A DNA stretch of 64,000 nt from Paenibacillus monticola (GCF_009664975.1 NZ_WJXB01000014.1:62001-126000); one strand, 5' to 3'. Shown: positions 34,845 through 43,738, numbered from the stretch's first letter. Numbers and translations: made by a program. Notes: generated by a model from the sequence alone, not told the origin.

Positions 34845-35056
34845 GATTACAACCTCCTATTATTAGGCGTAGGACTACGGGGTGAAGCAATCTTTTCAAA
34901 GACATCGGGTAGGCCCATTTATTATAGATTGAAGCAAAAGGGTGTTTTTTATCCGTTCTTGTCTAAAGGAACCATTTTACTCCCAGCTTCCGCCCTGGTG
35001 AGTTGTTGCTTTTCAGCTTTGCCTTTTCACAAAAACAGGCAATTGCGATCTGCACA

Positions 35057-35065
35057 TGCTATAAT
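35057..35065 (+). promoter_or_regulatory. Extended -10 promoter of lipA
   Basis: TGCTATAAT at 35057-35065, about 60 bases before the lipA start. The -35 is weak. Confidence 0.55.
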
Positions 35066-35124
35066 ATGAGGCAACAACTTTTAACTACAAATATTACATT
35101 CAGGGGAAAGCGGGGTTTACCACT

Positions 35125-36033
35125 TTGACTAATAGGACAGCCAAACAACCCAAGCCGGACTGGATTAAGATTAAGCTAACCACCGGTGATAGCTACCAGG
35201 AAATTAAAAGTATGATGCGTTCCAAAACTTTACATACCGTATGTGAGGAAGCTCGTTGTCCGAATATTTACGAATGCTGGGCAAGCCGAACGGCTACCTT
35301 TATGATTCTGGGGGATATATGCACACGCGCTTGTCGTTTTTGTGCTGTGAATACCGGATTGCCGACTGAACTTGATCTACAGGAGCCTGAACGTGTCGCA
35401 GAAGCAGCAGAAGGTATGAACCTTCGTCACTGTGTGGTGACTAGCGTAGCTCGTGATGATCTTAAGGACGGGGGTTCAACGATTTTTGCCGAGACGGTGG
35501 CTGCAATTCGTAAGCGCCTTCCTTTATGTACTGTAGAAGTGCTTATTCCCGACTTTCTGGGAGAGCAGGACAGCTTGCAAATCGTTATGAACAGCAATCC
35601 TGATATTCTTAACCATAATATCGAGACTGTTGAGCGGATGTCGGACCGTGTACGGGCCAGAGCCAAATACCGTCGTTCCTTAGAGTTGCTGCGCAGAGCT
35701 AAAGAGATGAAGCCGGATATTCCAACCAAGTCGAGCATTATGCTTGGCGTTGGTGAGGAGTGGGACGAGATCCTGCAGGCGATGGATGATTTACGGGCAG
35801 TGGATTGCGATATTTTGACGTTGGGTCAATATCTACAGCCTTCGCCGAAGCATCTGGATGTCGAGAAATACTATCCACCTGAGGAATTCGCTATACTGAA
35901 AGAAGAGGGAATGAAGCGTGGCTTCAGCCACGTGGAATCAGGCCCGCTCGTCCGCAGTTCTTATCGCGCACACGAGCAAGTGAAATCAGCTGCAGATGCA
36001 CGTGAGAAGAAACGTAGTGTAGTTTCCAGTTAA
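35125..36033 (+). CDS. lipA: Lipoyl synthase
   Basis: Radical-SAM enzyme inserting two sulfurs into protein-bound octanoyl groups. 302 residues. The auxiliary cluster cysteines (Cys40, Cys45, Cys51 in CEEARCPNIYEC) and the radical-SAM CxxxCxxC (Cys66, Cys70, Cys73 in CTRACRFC) are complete, as is the C-terminal RSSYRA serine motif. Other blocks are TFMILGDICTR and LGVGEEWDEI. TTG start; GGGG lies about nine bases upstream, a weak site. Its pairing with yutD downstream is the order found in Bacillus. Confidence 0.97.
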   Translation: MTNRTAKQPKPDWIKIKLTTGDSYQEIKSMMRSKTLHTVCEEARCPNIYECWASRTATFMILGDICTRACRFCAVNTGLPTELDLQEPERVAEAAEGMNLRHCVVTSVARDDLKDGGSTIFAETVAAIRKRLPLCTVEVLIPDFLGEQDSLQIVMNSNPDILNHNIETVERMSDRVRARAKYRRSLELLRRAKEMKPDIPTKSSIMLGVGEEWDEILQAMDDLRAVDCDILTLGQYLQPSPKHLDVEKYYPPEEFAILKEEGMKRGFSHVESGPLVRSSYRAHEQVKSAADAREKKRSVVSS

Positions 36034-36162
36034 TACAAATTATTGTGGTAACGAACGAAATCACAAATTTTTATGATTTTGGTTTGGAGAGAGTTTAAGA
36101 AGCGTTCAGTTTTGATGAACGCTTCGGGTTTATTCTTTTAACCCTGTTGATAAAGTCATGGA

Positions 36163-36319
36163 GAGAAATCTTGGAATTGTAGGAGCGTAGCGCTCGCCCG
36201 AAAGCTTTCCGGAGGAAAGCTCGCATCGGAAGCATATGCTGTCGGATGATTTCTACTGCAAAAGCAGTATAAATTCAAGAAATCATACGACAACAGCGAC
36301 CGGAAATCCAAGATTTCTC
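36163..36319. repeat. MITE-like element with 13-base terminal inverted repeats and nested hairpins
   Basis: GAGAAATCTTGGA at 36163-36175 and TCCAAGATTTCTC at 36307-36319 are perfect inverted ends. Inside are AGCTTTCC/GGAAAGCT, ATGATTTCT/AGAAATCAT with CTGTCG/CGACAACAG flanks, and ACTGC-AAAA-GCAGT at the centre. It has no coding content, although a spurious 71-codon frame crosses it. It lies between lipA and yutD. Confidence 0.65.
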
Positions 36320-36375
36320 GTAATGACGGCATATCAACACCTATCCCATCATTTTGAAAGGCAGGCGACATTGGC

Positions 36376-37023
36376 TTGATCGTTATAGGCGGAAAAGGCT
36401 ACGAGCTTATGTTGGATCATAAGGACGGTTGGAATCCGGAGGCGTTTCGCGGCAGGTACAGCGAGGTGCTGGATCGGTATGATTATATTATCGGTGACTG
36501 GGGTTACAACCAATTGCGTTTGAAGGGCTTCTACCGGGATAATCACCCTAAGGTGAACCGAGATACAGCGATTTCAAGCATGGTGGATTATATTAATGAA
36601 TATTGTAATTTTGGCTGCGCTTATTTTGTGCTGCATAAACTAAAAGAAGCGCCAATAGAAGGAACCTTCAAGGACATTTTGATCAAAGAAATCCCTGAGC
36701 CAGGTTCAGAAGAGGCTTTGGAGGAAGAATCCGCAGCACTACTAGCGGCTGCTCCAGCGAAGGAAGGCACTAGCAGGGAAGCAACCGGAAAGCAGAACTC
36801 GCATCATGGTTCTACAGGCAAGGATACTTCAGCTAAAGACAACATCGTGAAGGACAGGCCTGTGAGAGAACACCAGAGCAAGAACCATCGAAGCAAGGAC
36901 GCGCAGAGCAAGAAATTTCAGGCTAGACCGCCGCAAGGGCAGCCTCAGAACTCTCAGAACTCTCAGAATTCACAGCCTGCACAACCTCAGCCCGCTCAGT
37001 CTCCACAGCCACCTCAGGCTTGA
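36376..37023 (+). CDS. yutD: YutD family protein with long disordered tail
   Basis: 215 residues. The N-terminal 95 residues match YutD (DUF1027): IGGKGYELMLDHKDGWNPEAFRGRYSEVLDRYDYIIGDWGYNQLRLKGFY, then INEYCNFGCAYFVLHKL. Beyond residue about 110 the protein becomes an acidic, then Lys/Ser, then Gln/Pro-rich low-complexity tail (repeats of SQN and QPAQ) absent from Bacillus YutD. Cytosolic; function unknown. TTG start with a weak AAAGG site. It follows lipA after a mobile-looking repeat, so co-transcription may have been disturbed. Confidence 0.88.
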   Translation: MIVIGGKGYELMLDHKDGWNPEAFRGRYSEVLDRYDYIIGDWGYNQLRLKGFYRDNHPKVNRDTAISSMVDYINEYCNFGCAYFVLHKLKEAPIEGTFKDILIKEIPEPGSEEALEEESAALLAAAPAKEGTSREATGKQNSHHGSTGKDTSAKDNIVKDRPVREHQSKNHRSKDAQSKKFQARPPQGQPQNSQNSQNSQPAQPQPAQSPQPPQA

Positions 37024-37064
37024 AATAATTTTAAAGGTCTTTGAACATCGGTCGAATTTCCTCG

Positions 37065-37120
37065 AAAAAAGGGAGTATCTCTTCAGTCATTTCCATGGCT
37101 TCTGAGATACTCCCTTTTTT
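37065..37120. terminator. Bidirectional terminator between yutD and S41 protease gene
   Basis: AAAAAAGGGAGTATCTC at 37065-37081 pairs with GAGATACTCCCTTTTTT at 37104-37120, giving A- and T-runs on both sides. Confidence 0.9.
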
Positions 37121-37136
37121 TGTATGGAATTTAGAA

Positions 37137-38573
37137 TTATTTTACGGATAATTTCAATTGATTTGAAGCGGCATTGTAGCTCCATACCAGTGAAGGGAAT
37201 TTCTTCTTGAAGGCATTTAATTCTATGAAAGTTTCATCATTCTGGGATAGCGCCTCTTTAGAGGCTATGGAGAAGCCGGATGTTTTGCCAGCCCCGTTCG
37301 TGACAAGCACCTTCTTGTTCTTGGCATCCCAGGTAATGTCGCTCTCCAAGAGAGCAGACAATACTCGTGCAGAAGCATAAATAGAATTGCCTTGCTTGAT
37401 TAGACCAACATTACCAGCAAATGCACTTCCGTTGATATTCAGGATATGATTGTCACCAGAAGCTTCAAAGCTGGTCATGCCTGCAATCTGCAAGGCCGTA
37501 ATCAACTGGGCACTCTTGCCTTGAATTTCAATATCAGGAGCCAGCCCAATATGGTTAAAGTCCTCTTTGTCTGGAGTTAAATATTTCTGGGTCGTCAGCT
37601 TCAGCATATCGTCGTTTGACATCGGCAGAAGGCTTTGTATGCGCGCTTTACCAAATGAACGCGTACCAACAACGGTAGCAAGTTTATTATCGCGTAGCGC
37701 GCCTGTCAAGGCCTCGGAGGCACTGGCTGTATATTCGTTTGTCAGGATAACGACAGGTACATTAATTTTGCTACCATCAGTGATAGTGACAGGAGTTAAT
37801 GTGCCACTTTGATCGGAGGTATACATCATGATCCCTTTATCCATAAAGTTAGAAGCGATATTGTAAGCAGAATCCATATAACCGCCCAAATTGTCTCTCA
37901 AATCAAGTACCATAGATTGCATGCCTGCTGAGCGCATATTCTTAAGTACCGCTGCAAACTCTTCGTCGGATGTCTGTGTGAAGCCGCTAAGTGTAATGTA
38001 GGCAATTTTCGGTCCGATAATTTTGCCGGTAACAGAAGTAGTGGCGATATCATTTCTGGTAACGCTATAGGATTTGGTAACTCCATTTCTGAGTATGAGC
38101 AGCGTGACTTTTGTCCCTGCAGCTCCGCTCAGCTCATCTCCTTCGGTATCATCAACGGCTTGACCATTGATTTTGACAATGGTATCACCACGCTTCAAGC
38201 CGACTTGCTCTGCTGGTGAACCAGGAATGATTTCTTCAATATACAGCTCTTTAGCAGTATATTGGAGTTTGATTCCGATACCGACATATTCGAGATCAAC
38301 TTGATTCTCAAAATCAGCGGCTTCCGCCTTATCGAAATACTGGCTGTACGGGTCATCCAGAGTGTTCACCATGCCGTCAATGGCGCCGCGGATCAAGGTA
38401 TCCTTGTCGACTCCCGACAGGTTATAGGTCTCCAAGTAATTCATAACCTCATTAATAAGATCGCTATTCGAGGAAGCCTGGGCATCCTCTGCAGCGAAAG
38501 CGGATGGAGCAATAACGATGGATAAAGCCAGACAGCTGCTGAGAAGAGCGGCCATTATTTTACTGGATTTCAT
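37137..38573 (-). CDS. S41 carboxyl-terminal processing protease with PDZ and copper-amine-oxidase-like domain
   Basis: 478 residues with a Sec signal peptide (cleavage near SAFA-AED, residue 28). PDZ domain at about 95-170 (IGIKLQYTAKELYIEEIIPGSPAEQVGLKRGDTIVKING), then the tail-specific protease core with catalytic Ser284 (TASASE), Asp295 and Lys309 (SFGKARIQ). Their spacing equals that of E. coli Tsp. The C-terminus (about 385-478) resembles the stalk-like copper amine oxidase N-terminal domain common in Paenibacillus exported proteins. It acts outside the membrane, like CtpA/CtpB. The neighbour downstream carries a related domain. Confidence 0.93.
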   Translation of the reverse strand: MKSSKIMAALLSSCLALSIVIAPSAFAAEDAQASSNSDLINEVMNYLETYNLSGVDKDTLIRGAIDGMVNTLDDPYSQYFDKAEAADFENQVDLEYVGIGIKLQYTAKELYIEEIIPGSPAEQVGLKRGDTIVKINGQAVDDTEGDELSGAAGTKVTLLILRNGVTKSYSVTRNDIATTSVTGKIIGPKIAYITLSGFTQTSDEEFAAVLKNMRSAGMQSMVLDLRDNLGGYMDSAYNIASNFMDKGIMMYTSDQSGTLTPVTITDGSKINVPVVILTNEYTASASEALTGALRDNKLATVVGTRSFGKARIQSLLPMSNDDMLKLTTQKYLTPDKEDFNHIGLAPDIEIQGKSAQLITALQIAGMTSFEASGDNHILNINGSAFAGNVGLIKQGNSIYASARVLSALLESDITWDAKNKKVLVTNGAGKTSGFSIASKEALSQNDETFIELNAFKKKFPSLVWSYNAASNQLKLSVK

Positions 38574-38597
38574 GGGTTCATACTTCCTTTTTATTAT

Positions 38598-39776
38598 TTA
38601 TTTAGAAAGCTCATAAAAAACATTGTAGGTATCATCGATTGTCCACGAACCATTATCGGCTTTGGATAGAATAAAGATATTTCCTTGCTCGTAAGTCTCT
38701 GCTTCACTAGCATCTTTATCCTTACTTTCCACATAAATGGCTGCTTCGCCAGCACTATAGTAGTAGATGTTGGAGACTCCAGGAGTATTGGTAATATTGT
38801 ACGAAGAGAAGAACTCATTAAGATCTGCTTTGTAAGAGGCGTTATAATCCTCTCCGTATGAAGTCATAGTAGAAATTACACCCTCCGTATTTTCCTCATT
38901 CAAATATTGATAATATTTGTTGATGTTTTCTTTGATTGCAGCACTGTCAGCCGGAGGGACATCGGCGGCGATTAGCGCTTGGTCACGCGTCAACAGAACG
39001 GTTGAATTTTGCGATTCAAAGTCTGAAATTTTCCAGACTCCATTTTTGCGGACAAGTGTATACAAATATTCAATCTGTTGATCTGGCATGTAATAGCCAC
39101 CCGTGCGTACCGAATGCTCTATCGTATAGACAGTAGCTTCATTGCCCTTCAGACTAAGAATCTCCAGATTGTCAATGGTATTCTTAAGGTCATATTGCTC
39201 AAAAGTTGTATTCAGATCGGAGACGGACTCTGTGTAAGAGGATTCTGAATCCATCAAGGAGTAGAAGCTAATAGCTTTTTCCTCGTTATAATATTGATTG
39301 GATAATTTGATTAGTGCTGTTATGGCAGCTTCATCTGCTGTTTTGGAGACAGCCGTGTCAATCTGTACACTTCTGTTAGCGGGATTCCAGACTGCCGTTC
39401 CACCGGTTGCCTCAGCGATGAAGCGTAAAGGTATGTAGGTCGTACTGCTCTTAGAGACGGGCGCTAGAGTCAATTTTTTGACTGTTCCGTTAACGGTTGC
39501 ACGGTTGCTGCCCACTTTAAGGCTGATCACTAGATCCGCACTTTTACCTGTTACCGTTTGGGTCTTGGCATCCCAGAGTACCTGTAGTCCAAGTTTCTCA
39601 AAAACGACCCGGAAAGGTACGAGTACGGAATTGTTCTGCAAATACGGTGATCCTGCGGCAAAGGTAACTTTACTGCCGTTAATATACACATCAATCGGTT
39701 TTGCAGCGGCAAAGGCCGGGACTGCAAGCACCAAAGCCAGCAGGCTGATGCTTAAGAGGGACAATAATTTCTTCAA
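38598..39776 (-). CDS. Exported copper-amine-oxidase N-terminal-domain (stalk) protein
   Basis: About 392 residues from a TTG start at 39776 (or 39779), chosen because AAGGAGAG lies just upstream; the frame runs back to 39854 without a ribosome site. Signal peptide LLSLLSISLLALVLAVPAFA-AAK. Residues to about 150 are the copper amine oxidase N-terminal-like module (INGSKVTFAAGSPYLQNNSVLVPFRVVFEKLGLQVLWDAKTQTV, YIPLRFIAEATGGTAVWNPANRSVQI). The remainder looks like two NTF2/SnoaL-like repeats (AITALIKLSNQYYNEEKAISFYSLM and ENINKYYQYLNEENTEGVISTM). No metal oxidase activity is implied. A surface role is likely; the exact function is unknown. Confidence 0.82.
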   Translation of the reverse strand: MKKLLSLLSISLLALVLAVPAFAAAKPIDVYINGSKVTFAAGSPYLQNNSVLVPFRVVFEKLGLQVLWDAKTQTVTGKSADLVISLKVGSNRATVNGTVKKLTLAPVSKSSTTYIPLRFIAEATGGTAVWNPANRSVQIDTAVSKTADEAAITALIKLSNQYYNEEKAISFYSLMDSESSYTESVSDLNTTFEQYDLKNTIDNLEILSLKGNEATVYTIEHSVRTGGYYMPDQQIEYLYTLVRKNGVWKISDFESQNSTVLLTRDQALIAADVPPADSAAIKENINKYYQYLNEENTEGVISTMTSYGEDYNASYKADLNEFFSSYNITNTPGVSNIYYYSAGEAAIYVESKDKDASEAETYEQGNIFILSKADNGSWTIDDTYNVFYELSK

Positions 39777-39901
39777 CAATATTCTCTCCTTTATATACAG
39801 CTCTTTGTAAAATAGCCTCATTATACCATTTGATTTCTCTCTATGTCTATCCAATCATGTTAGCTATAATGCTGTATTTTGTTAACGTGCTGCAGCGCGA
39901 A

Positions 39902-39935
39902 AACAGGCCGAAGATGAAGGCATCTTCGGCCTGTT
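39902..39935 (-). terminator. Terminator of NAD kinase gene
   Basis: AACAGGCCGAAGATG (39902-39916) and CATCTTCGGCCTGTT (39921-39935) form a perfect 15-bp stem with loop AAGG. On the minus strand TTTT follows. Confidence 0.88.
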
Positions 39936-39984
39936 CGAATTTCTTGCAAGTTAAGGATTTCCTCACGATATACAGCTGAATTTT

Positions 39985-40782
39985 CTAGATCAAAAAAGCA
40001 TCGCGGACACGATTCCAGAACGGAAACGGACGGTACCTGGCAAAGCTGATCTTCTTGTCCGAGACTTGACAGCGTACGGAAATGAGGTCATCCACTGGGA
40101 TATTATTATGGTCAATGGTAAGCAGCAGACGCTGGTCTTTACGTGAAAAAATATCGCAGTGATGATGCTTCGGCAGCAGCAGCGGAGAACCCATTGTCCG
40201 AAATACACGATTGTTAATAGAGGCAATTTCAGAAATCTGCAAGGCTTCGATAGAAGGATGCACCATGGCGCCTCCAAGGCTTTTGTTATAAGCCGTGCTG
40301 CCAGAGGGAGTAGAGATGCACAAGCCGTCACCCCGGAACATCTCGAAGGTAACATCATTAATGTCCATCTGAATCACTACGGTTCCGTCAACACCTTTAA
40401 GGGTGAATTCGTTAAGTGCAATGTGGGACGAAGAACCTGATTTCTTATGGATTTCCAGCTCCAATAACGGGTATTGTACCATACGTGCCTTGGTCGGTTT
40501 GGACTCACCACACATATAATCAATTAAAGTCGGCAACTCTTCCGCCTGCCAATCTGCATAAAAGCCAAGATGACCGGTATGCACGCCTACGAAGGCCAGA
40601 TTCGGGATCTGATCGATAAAAGTATGAAAAGCGTGCAGCATGGTACCGTCTCCGCCAATCGATACAACGATTTCTGGAGATTCGGCATCCAGTTGCAGGT
40701 TCCGTTCCGCTGCTAGCTTGTGAAATTGCTCTGCAAGGTTCGTAGACAGTTGGTCACCGCGGTCCAGAACATAATATCTCAA
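39985..40782 (-). CDS. nadK: NAD kinase
   Basis: Phosphorylates NAD to NADP in the cytosol. 265 residues, the usual size of the short Bacillota form. The GGDGT nucleotide motif is at residues 43-47 (VSIGGDGTML). The NE/D block is ALNEFTLKG and the glycine-rich DGLCISTPSGSTAYNKSLGGAMVHP is intact. TTG start with GGAG ten bases upstream. It is transcribed alone toward a strong terminator. Confidence 0.95.
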   Translation of the reverse strand: MRYYVLDRGDQLSTNLAEQFHKLAAERNLQLDAESPEIVVSIGGDGTMLHAFHTFIDQIPNLAFVGVHTGHLGFYADWQAEELPTLIDYMCGESKPTKARMVQYPLLELEIHKKSGSSSHIALNEFTLKGVDGTVVIQMDINDVTFEMFRGDGLCISTPSGSTAYNKSLGGAMVHPSIEALQISEIASINNRVFRTMGSPLLLPKHHHCDIFSRKDQRLLLTIDHNNIPVDDLISVRCQVSDKKISFARYRPFPFWNRVRDAFLI

Positions 40783-40901
40783 GATGTACAGGCTCCTTTG
40801 TTTAACTCAGTCATACAAAGATCATAATCAATCTTGACGCGGAACACAATATTTGTAGGTGTAAAAAATTGCGGATATAGGAAAGTGTTACTTTCCGTTG
40901 T

Positions 40902-42158
40902 TCATACATTCCGCCGGAACACACTAATTATCGCGCCGAAAACCGGGATAAGCAGTGATAATAGCAGGCCCGCAGCCAATAATATACTCAGTAGCCCAAG
41001 GCTTGCAGCGATGCCAGAGGCAGAAGGCGCAAAGGCTGTGGCTGCTGGGAGGGAGCTCCAGGCACTGGACAGCCCTGTGCTCATTACAGGGCGCCAGAGC
41101 AATAACGCCAATCCAGCTGCAAGCAAAGCGTGAATCAGCCTTGCCGCCATGAAAGGTAGGTAACGTAGCCCGGTGCCGTTCAGAATGCTGGCGACTTGGG
41201 CATGCACAGACAGGCCACCCCAGGAAAGAATAAAGGCGGCAGTGGCAACCTTGAAATGAAGCGGGAGTGAAGAGGATGCTTCACCGGCGGAGCGTGCGCC
41301 AAGGGTGACCTCGAAGAAGCCATTGCCAAAGGCTCCTGCCAGCTCTGGTGGGAATCCTCCTAGAGAGAGCAACTGACCTATGAAGCGAAATGTGTAAGAC
41401 ATGATTCCGGCGCGGGCGAGCAATTCCATGAGCACATTGAAGAATACAACCAGGCCGCCTACGACGATAATAAGCTGTAATGACGATTGAATGGCGCCCT
41501 TCATAAGCTCGCCAAGGCTTCGCCCATCCTTCCGTCGGGCTTCGGCCATAGAGATTAATGCAGTCCGCAGTCTGGGCCCACTATGAATGGCTGAAGTCTG
41601 ATTTCCGGGAACAGTTGAATCTGGAGTGGAGTTGGCCTCTTCGCGTCTTCCGTGAAAAGACATTATCAGTCCAACAAGTAAGCCCCCCCCATAGTGAGAG
41701 AGGGCTAGAATCAGCCCTAAAGAGGCATCATGAAAGAACCCGACCGATACCGCACCAAGCAGAAATATGGGATCAGAGGAGGTGGTGAAAGCTACTAGCC
41801 GCTCCCCTTCAATTCGACTGATCAGTTTCTGTTCCCGAAGCTTGGCGGTTAATTTAGCACCAACAGGATATCCTGATACATATCCCATAGCAGCAACGAA
41901 ACCACCGCTGCCTGGAATCCCAAATAGAGGGCGCATCAGCGGATCAAGCAGGGTGCCAAAGAGATGAACAACACCGAAGCCCAGCATGATTTCGGAAATG
42001 ACGAAGAAAGGAAATAGTGACGGGAAGAGCACGTCCCACCATACGGTTAATCCGCGCAGTGCTGCAGTGAAGGATGCTTCCGGGTGAATAAGCAGCAGCA
42101 ACATACAACCCGCCAGCCCCAAAGCCAGTAGCGGGCCGTGAATTTTTTTAATGTTCAT
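40902..42158 (-). CDS. ylbJ: Sporulation integral membrane protein YlbJ
   Basis: 418 residues with about eight hydrophobic segments and two nucleoside-recognition (Gate) domains. Landmarks are WWDVLFPSLFPFFVISEIMLGFGVV, GYVSGYPVGAKLTAKLREQ, AFTTSSDPIFLLGAV, GAIQSSLQLIIVVGGLVVFFNVL and FILSWGGLSVHAQVASIL. In Bacillus YlbJ is a SigE-dependent mother-cell membrane protein needed for normal spores. A 50-residue Gly/Ala/Ser-rich segment near the C-terminus looks poorly conserved. GGGAGG precedes the ATG. The following 440 bases upstream contain a micropeptide gene on the other strand. Confidence 0.88.
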   Translation of the reverse strand: MNIKKIHGPLLALGLAGCMLLLLIHPEASFTAALRGLTVWWDVLFPSLFPFFVISEIMLGFGVVHLFGTLLDPLMRPLFGIPGSGGFVAAMGYVSGYPVGAKLTAKLREQKLISRIEGERLVAFTTSSDPIFLLGAVSVGFFHDASLGLILALSHYGGGLLVGLIMSFHGRREEANSTPDSTVPGNQTSAIHSGPRLRTALISMAEARRKDGRSLGELMKGAIQSSLQLIIVVGGLVVFFNVLMELLARAGIMSYTFRFIGQLLSLGGFPPELAGAFGNGFFEVTLGARSAGEASSSLPLHFKVATAAFILSWGGLSVHAQVASILNGTGLRYLPFMAARLIHALLAAGLALLLWRPVMSTGLSSAWSSLPAATAFAPSASGIAASLGLLSILLAAGLLLSLLIPVFGAIISVFRRNV

Positions 42159-42330
42159 GATTTCCGCCTCCCGATCTATGGTAAGATGTATGCGAAAATA
42201 GGGACAAACAGCACAAAAAAATAGAGAAAGCGATTACACTAGACGGTGCATTTTCGCTGTAATTATGATATTATAAAATTAATTAATGCACACCTCTGTT
42301 ACGTCTATAAATAGGGATGGAGTGATGGTG

Positions 42331-42426
42331 ATGAGTATAGTTGCCGGAGTTCTCGTTTGTGCTTTTGTTTATGTAATCCGGGTCTCTCTTGTCGCTCCCG
42401 GGGATGAGGAATTTCGGACCTATTAA
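42331..42426 (+). CDS. 31-residue single-span membrane micropeptide
   Basis: ATG at 42331 has GGAG eight bases upstream, and a 31-codon frame ends at 42426. Residues 3-22 are hydrophobic (MSIVAGVLVCAFVYVIRVSL), followed by a short polar tail rich in Asp/Glu that ends in FRTY. A strong terminator begins 24 bases later, so the gene has its own transcript end. Two earlier in-frame starts (ATG 42325, GTG 42328) would add one or two residues but sit too close to the ribosome site. I do not recognise the peptide. It is divergent from ylbJ, which hints at sporulation, but nothing in the sequence proves this. Confidence 0.55.
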   Translation: MSIVAGVLVCAFVYVIRVSLVAPGDEEFRTY

Positions 42427-42450
42427 AAATATGCTTGAAATATGCTAAGG

Positions 42451-42477
42451 CGCTAAACAATTGTTTAGCGTTTTTTT
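42451..42477 (+). terminator. Strong terminator of the micropeptide gene
   Basis: CGCTAAACAATTGTTTAGCG (42451-42470) is a perfect palindrome followed by seven T. Confidence 0.9.
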
Positions 42478-42546
42478 CTTGAAATATAATAACTTGGTCT
42501 TAGATTCAAGAACACTGTGGAAGAAATTCCTGTAGCACTTTTTTTT

Positions 42547-42555
42547 TGGTATAAT
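42547..42555 (+). promoter_or_regulatory. Extended -10 promoter of the truncated haemoglobin gene
   Basis: TGGTATAAT at 42547-42555, after a T-tract, 45 bases before the ATG. Confidence 0.6.
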
Positions 42556-42599
42556 AAATAGACCGTTACATTAATATGGCAGAAAGTTGGTAACCTCCA

Positions 42600-42983
42600 A
42601 TGAATTCAAATGACAGTATATACGATAAACTGGGGGGCGCTAAGGGTCTTCACCATCTGGTAGAGCTGTTCTATGATAAAGTAAAGCAACATCCCCAGCT
42701 AAGCTTGTTATTTCCTGCAGATATTGCTCCTGTCTTGGAGAAGCAGTATCAATTCCTTAGTCAATTCTTTGGGGGTCCAGGTCTTTATTCGGAACTTCAT
42801 GGTCATCCCATGATGAGAGCAAGACATATGCACATTCCCATTACACCGGAGCGTGCGGAGGAATGGTTGCAGTGCATGAAGGAAGCATTGGAAGAAACGG
42901 ATGTACAGGAACCGCTGCGTTCACTTGTAATGGATCGCTTAGCTGGACCTGCACATCACTTTGTCAACATGCCCGAGGAATAA
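42600..42983 (+). CDS. Group II truncated haemoglobin (YjbI-like)
   Basis: 127-residue oxygen-binding haem protein. The family start SIYDKLGGAKGLHHLVELFYDKV, the LLFP turn, the F-helix region HPMMRARHMHIPITPERAEEWLQCM (proximal His and the G8 Trp) and the tail PAHHFVNMPEE match TrHbO of Bacillus. Its role is probably oxygen or nitrosative/peroxide chemistry. In Bacillus the relative lies beside DsbA-like yjbH; here the neighbour is a DUF2225 gene. The ribosome site is weak (GAAAGTTGG). Confidence 0.92.
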   Translation: MNSNDSIYDKLGGAKGLHHLVELFYDKVKQHPQLSLLFPADIAPVLEKQYQFLSQFFGGPGLYSELHGHPMMRARHMHIPITPERAEEWLQCMKEALEETDVQEPLRSLVMDRLAGPAHHFVNMPEE

Positions 42984-43016
42984 ATGCGAAGTTGATTGTG
43001 AAAGGAATGAGGGCAT

Positions 43017-43721
43017 TTGTCAGAATTAATACCGTTGTACTCCATTAAGGTTAAGTGCTGCAACTGTGAACATGAATTTTCAACCTCAAGGGTACGGCCA
43101 AGTCTTAAGAAGGCCGTGCGCCGTGATGCTGACTTCTGCTCCTACTACAAGGATGAGAACCCGGATTATTATGTTGTGCGTGTCTGCCCGAACTGTGGAT
43201 TTGCTTCTACGGAGAATTCAGCGGACAAGCTGGCCGACTGGCAGCGTAAAGCATTCGACGAACAGATAAGAAAACGCTGGAAGAGCCGCGACTTCGGCGA
43301 GCAGCGCAGCTGGGATATTGCCCTTGAAACATATAAGCTATCGTTAATTTGCGCCCAGTGTATTAATGACAAGGATCGAATTATTGCCAGCCTGCTGCAT
43401 CATATTGCCTGGTTATACCGGTATCAGGGGGATAGTGTGCAGGAGCAGCGCTTTTTACGATTCTCGCTGGATGCATATATTAAGGTTTATGAAACAGATG
43501 GGGGTGGAGGGAATGACGCCCGCCTTATGTATCTGATCGGTGAGCTGAATCGGAGAATAGGCGATTTCTCCACTGCAGTAAAGTGGTTCTCGCGTCTGGT
43601 GAATGATCAGAGAATTGTGGATGCGGCAATGATTCGGGCAGCACGTGAGCAATGGGCCGTTTTGCGTGAGCAGATGCGGGGAGTAGGACTGGATGCCGAT
43701 GGGTTACCTTTAGGTACTTAG
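43017..43721 (+). CDS. DUF2225 zinc-ribbon/TPR protein
   Basis: 234 residues. The N-terminus has a split zinc-ribbon (VKCCNCEHEFSTSRVRPS and VRVCPNCGFAS) typical of DUF2225. The rest is a TPR-like helical repeat region (SWDIALETYKLSLICAQCI, HHIAWLYRYQGDSVQEQRFL, YLIGELNRRIGDFSTAVKWFSRLV). Cytosolic; function unknown. TTG start with AAAGGA and GAGGG upstream. It follows the truncated haemoglobin gene by 33 bases, probably in one operon. Confidence 0.85.
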   Translation: MSELIPLYSIKVKCCNCEHEFSTSRVRPSLKKAVRRDADFCSYYKDENPDYYVVRVCPNCGFASTENSADKLADWQRKAFDEQIRKRWKSRDFGEQRSWDIALETYKLSLICAQCINDKDRIIASLLHHIAWLYRYQGDSVQEQRFLRFSLDAYIKVYETDGGGGNDARLMYLIGELNRRIGDFSTAVKWFSRLVNDQRIVDAAMIRAAREQWAVLREQMRGVGLDADGLPLGT

Positions 43722-43738
43722 TCATTGAGAAAATAAAT

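Noticed and set aside
36156..36371. 71-codon minus-strand open frame
   Set aside because: It runs across the inverted-repeat element, so the frame is a by-product of the repeat.
42264..42277. TATGAT/TATAAA as the micropeptide promoter
   Set aside because: No -35 at a suitable distance for either; left unassigned.
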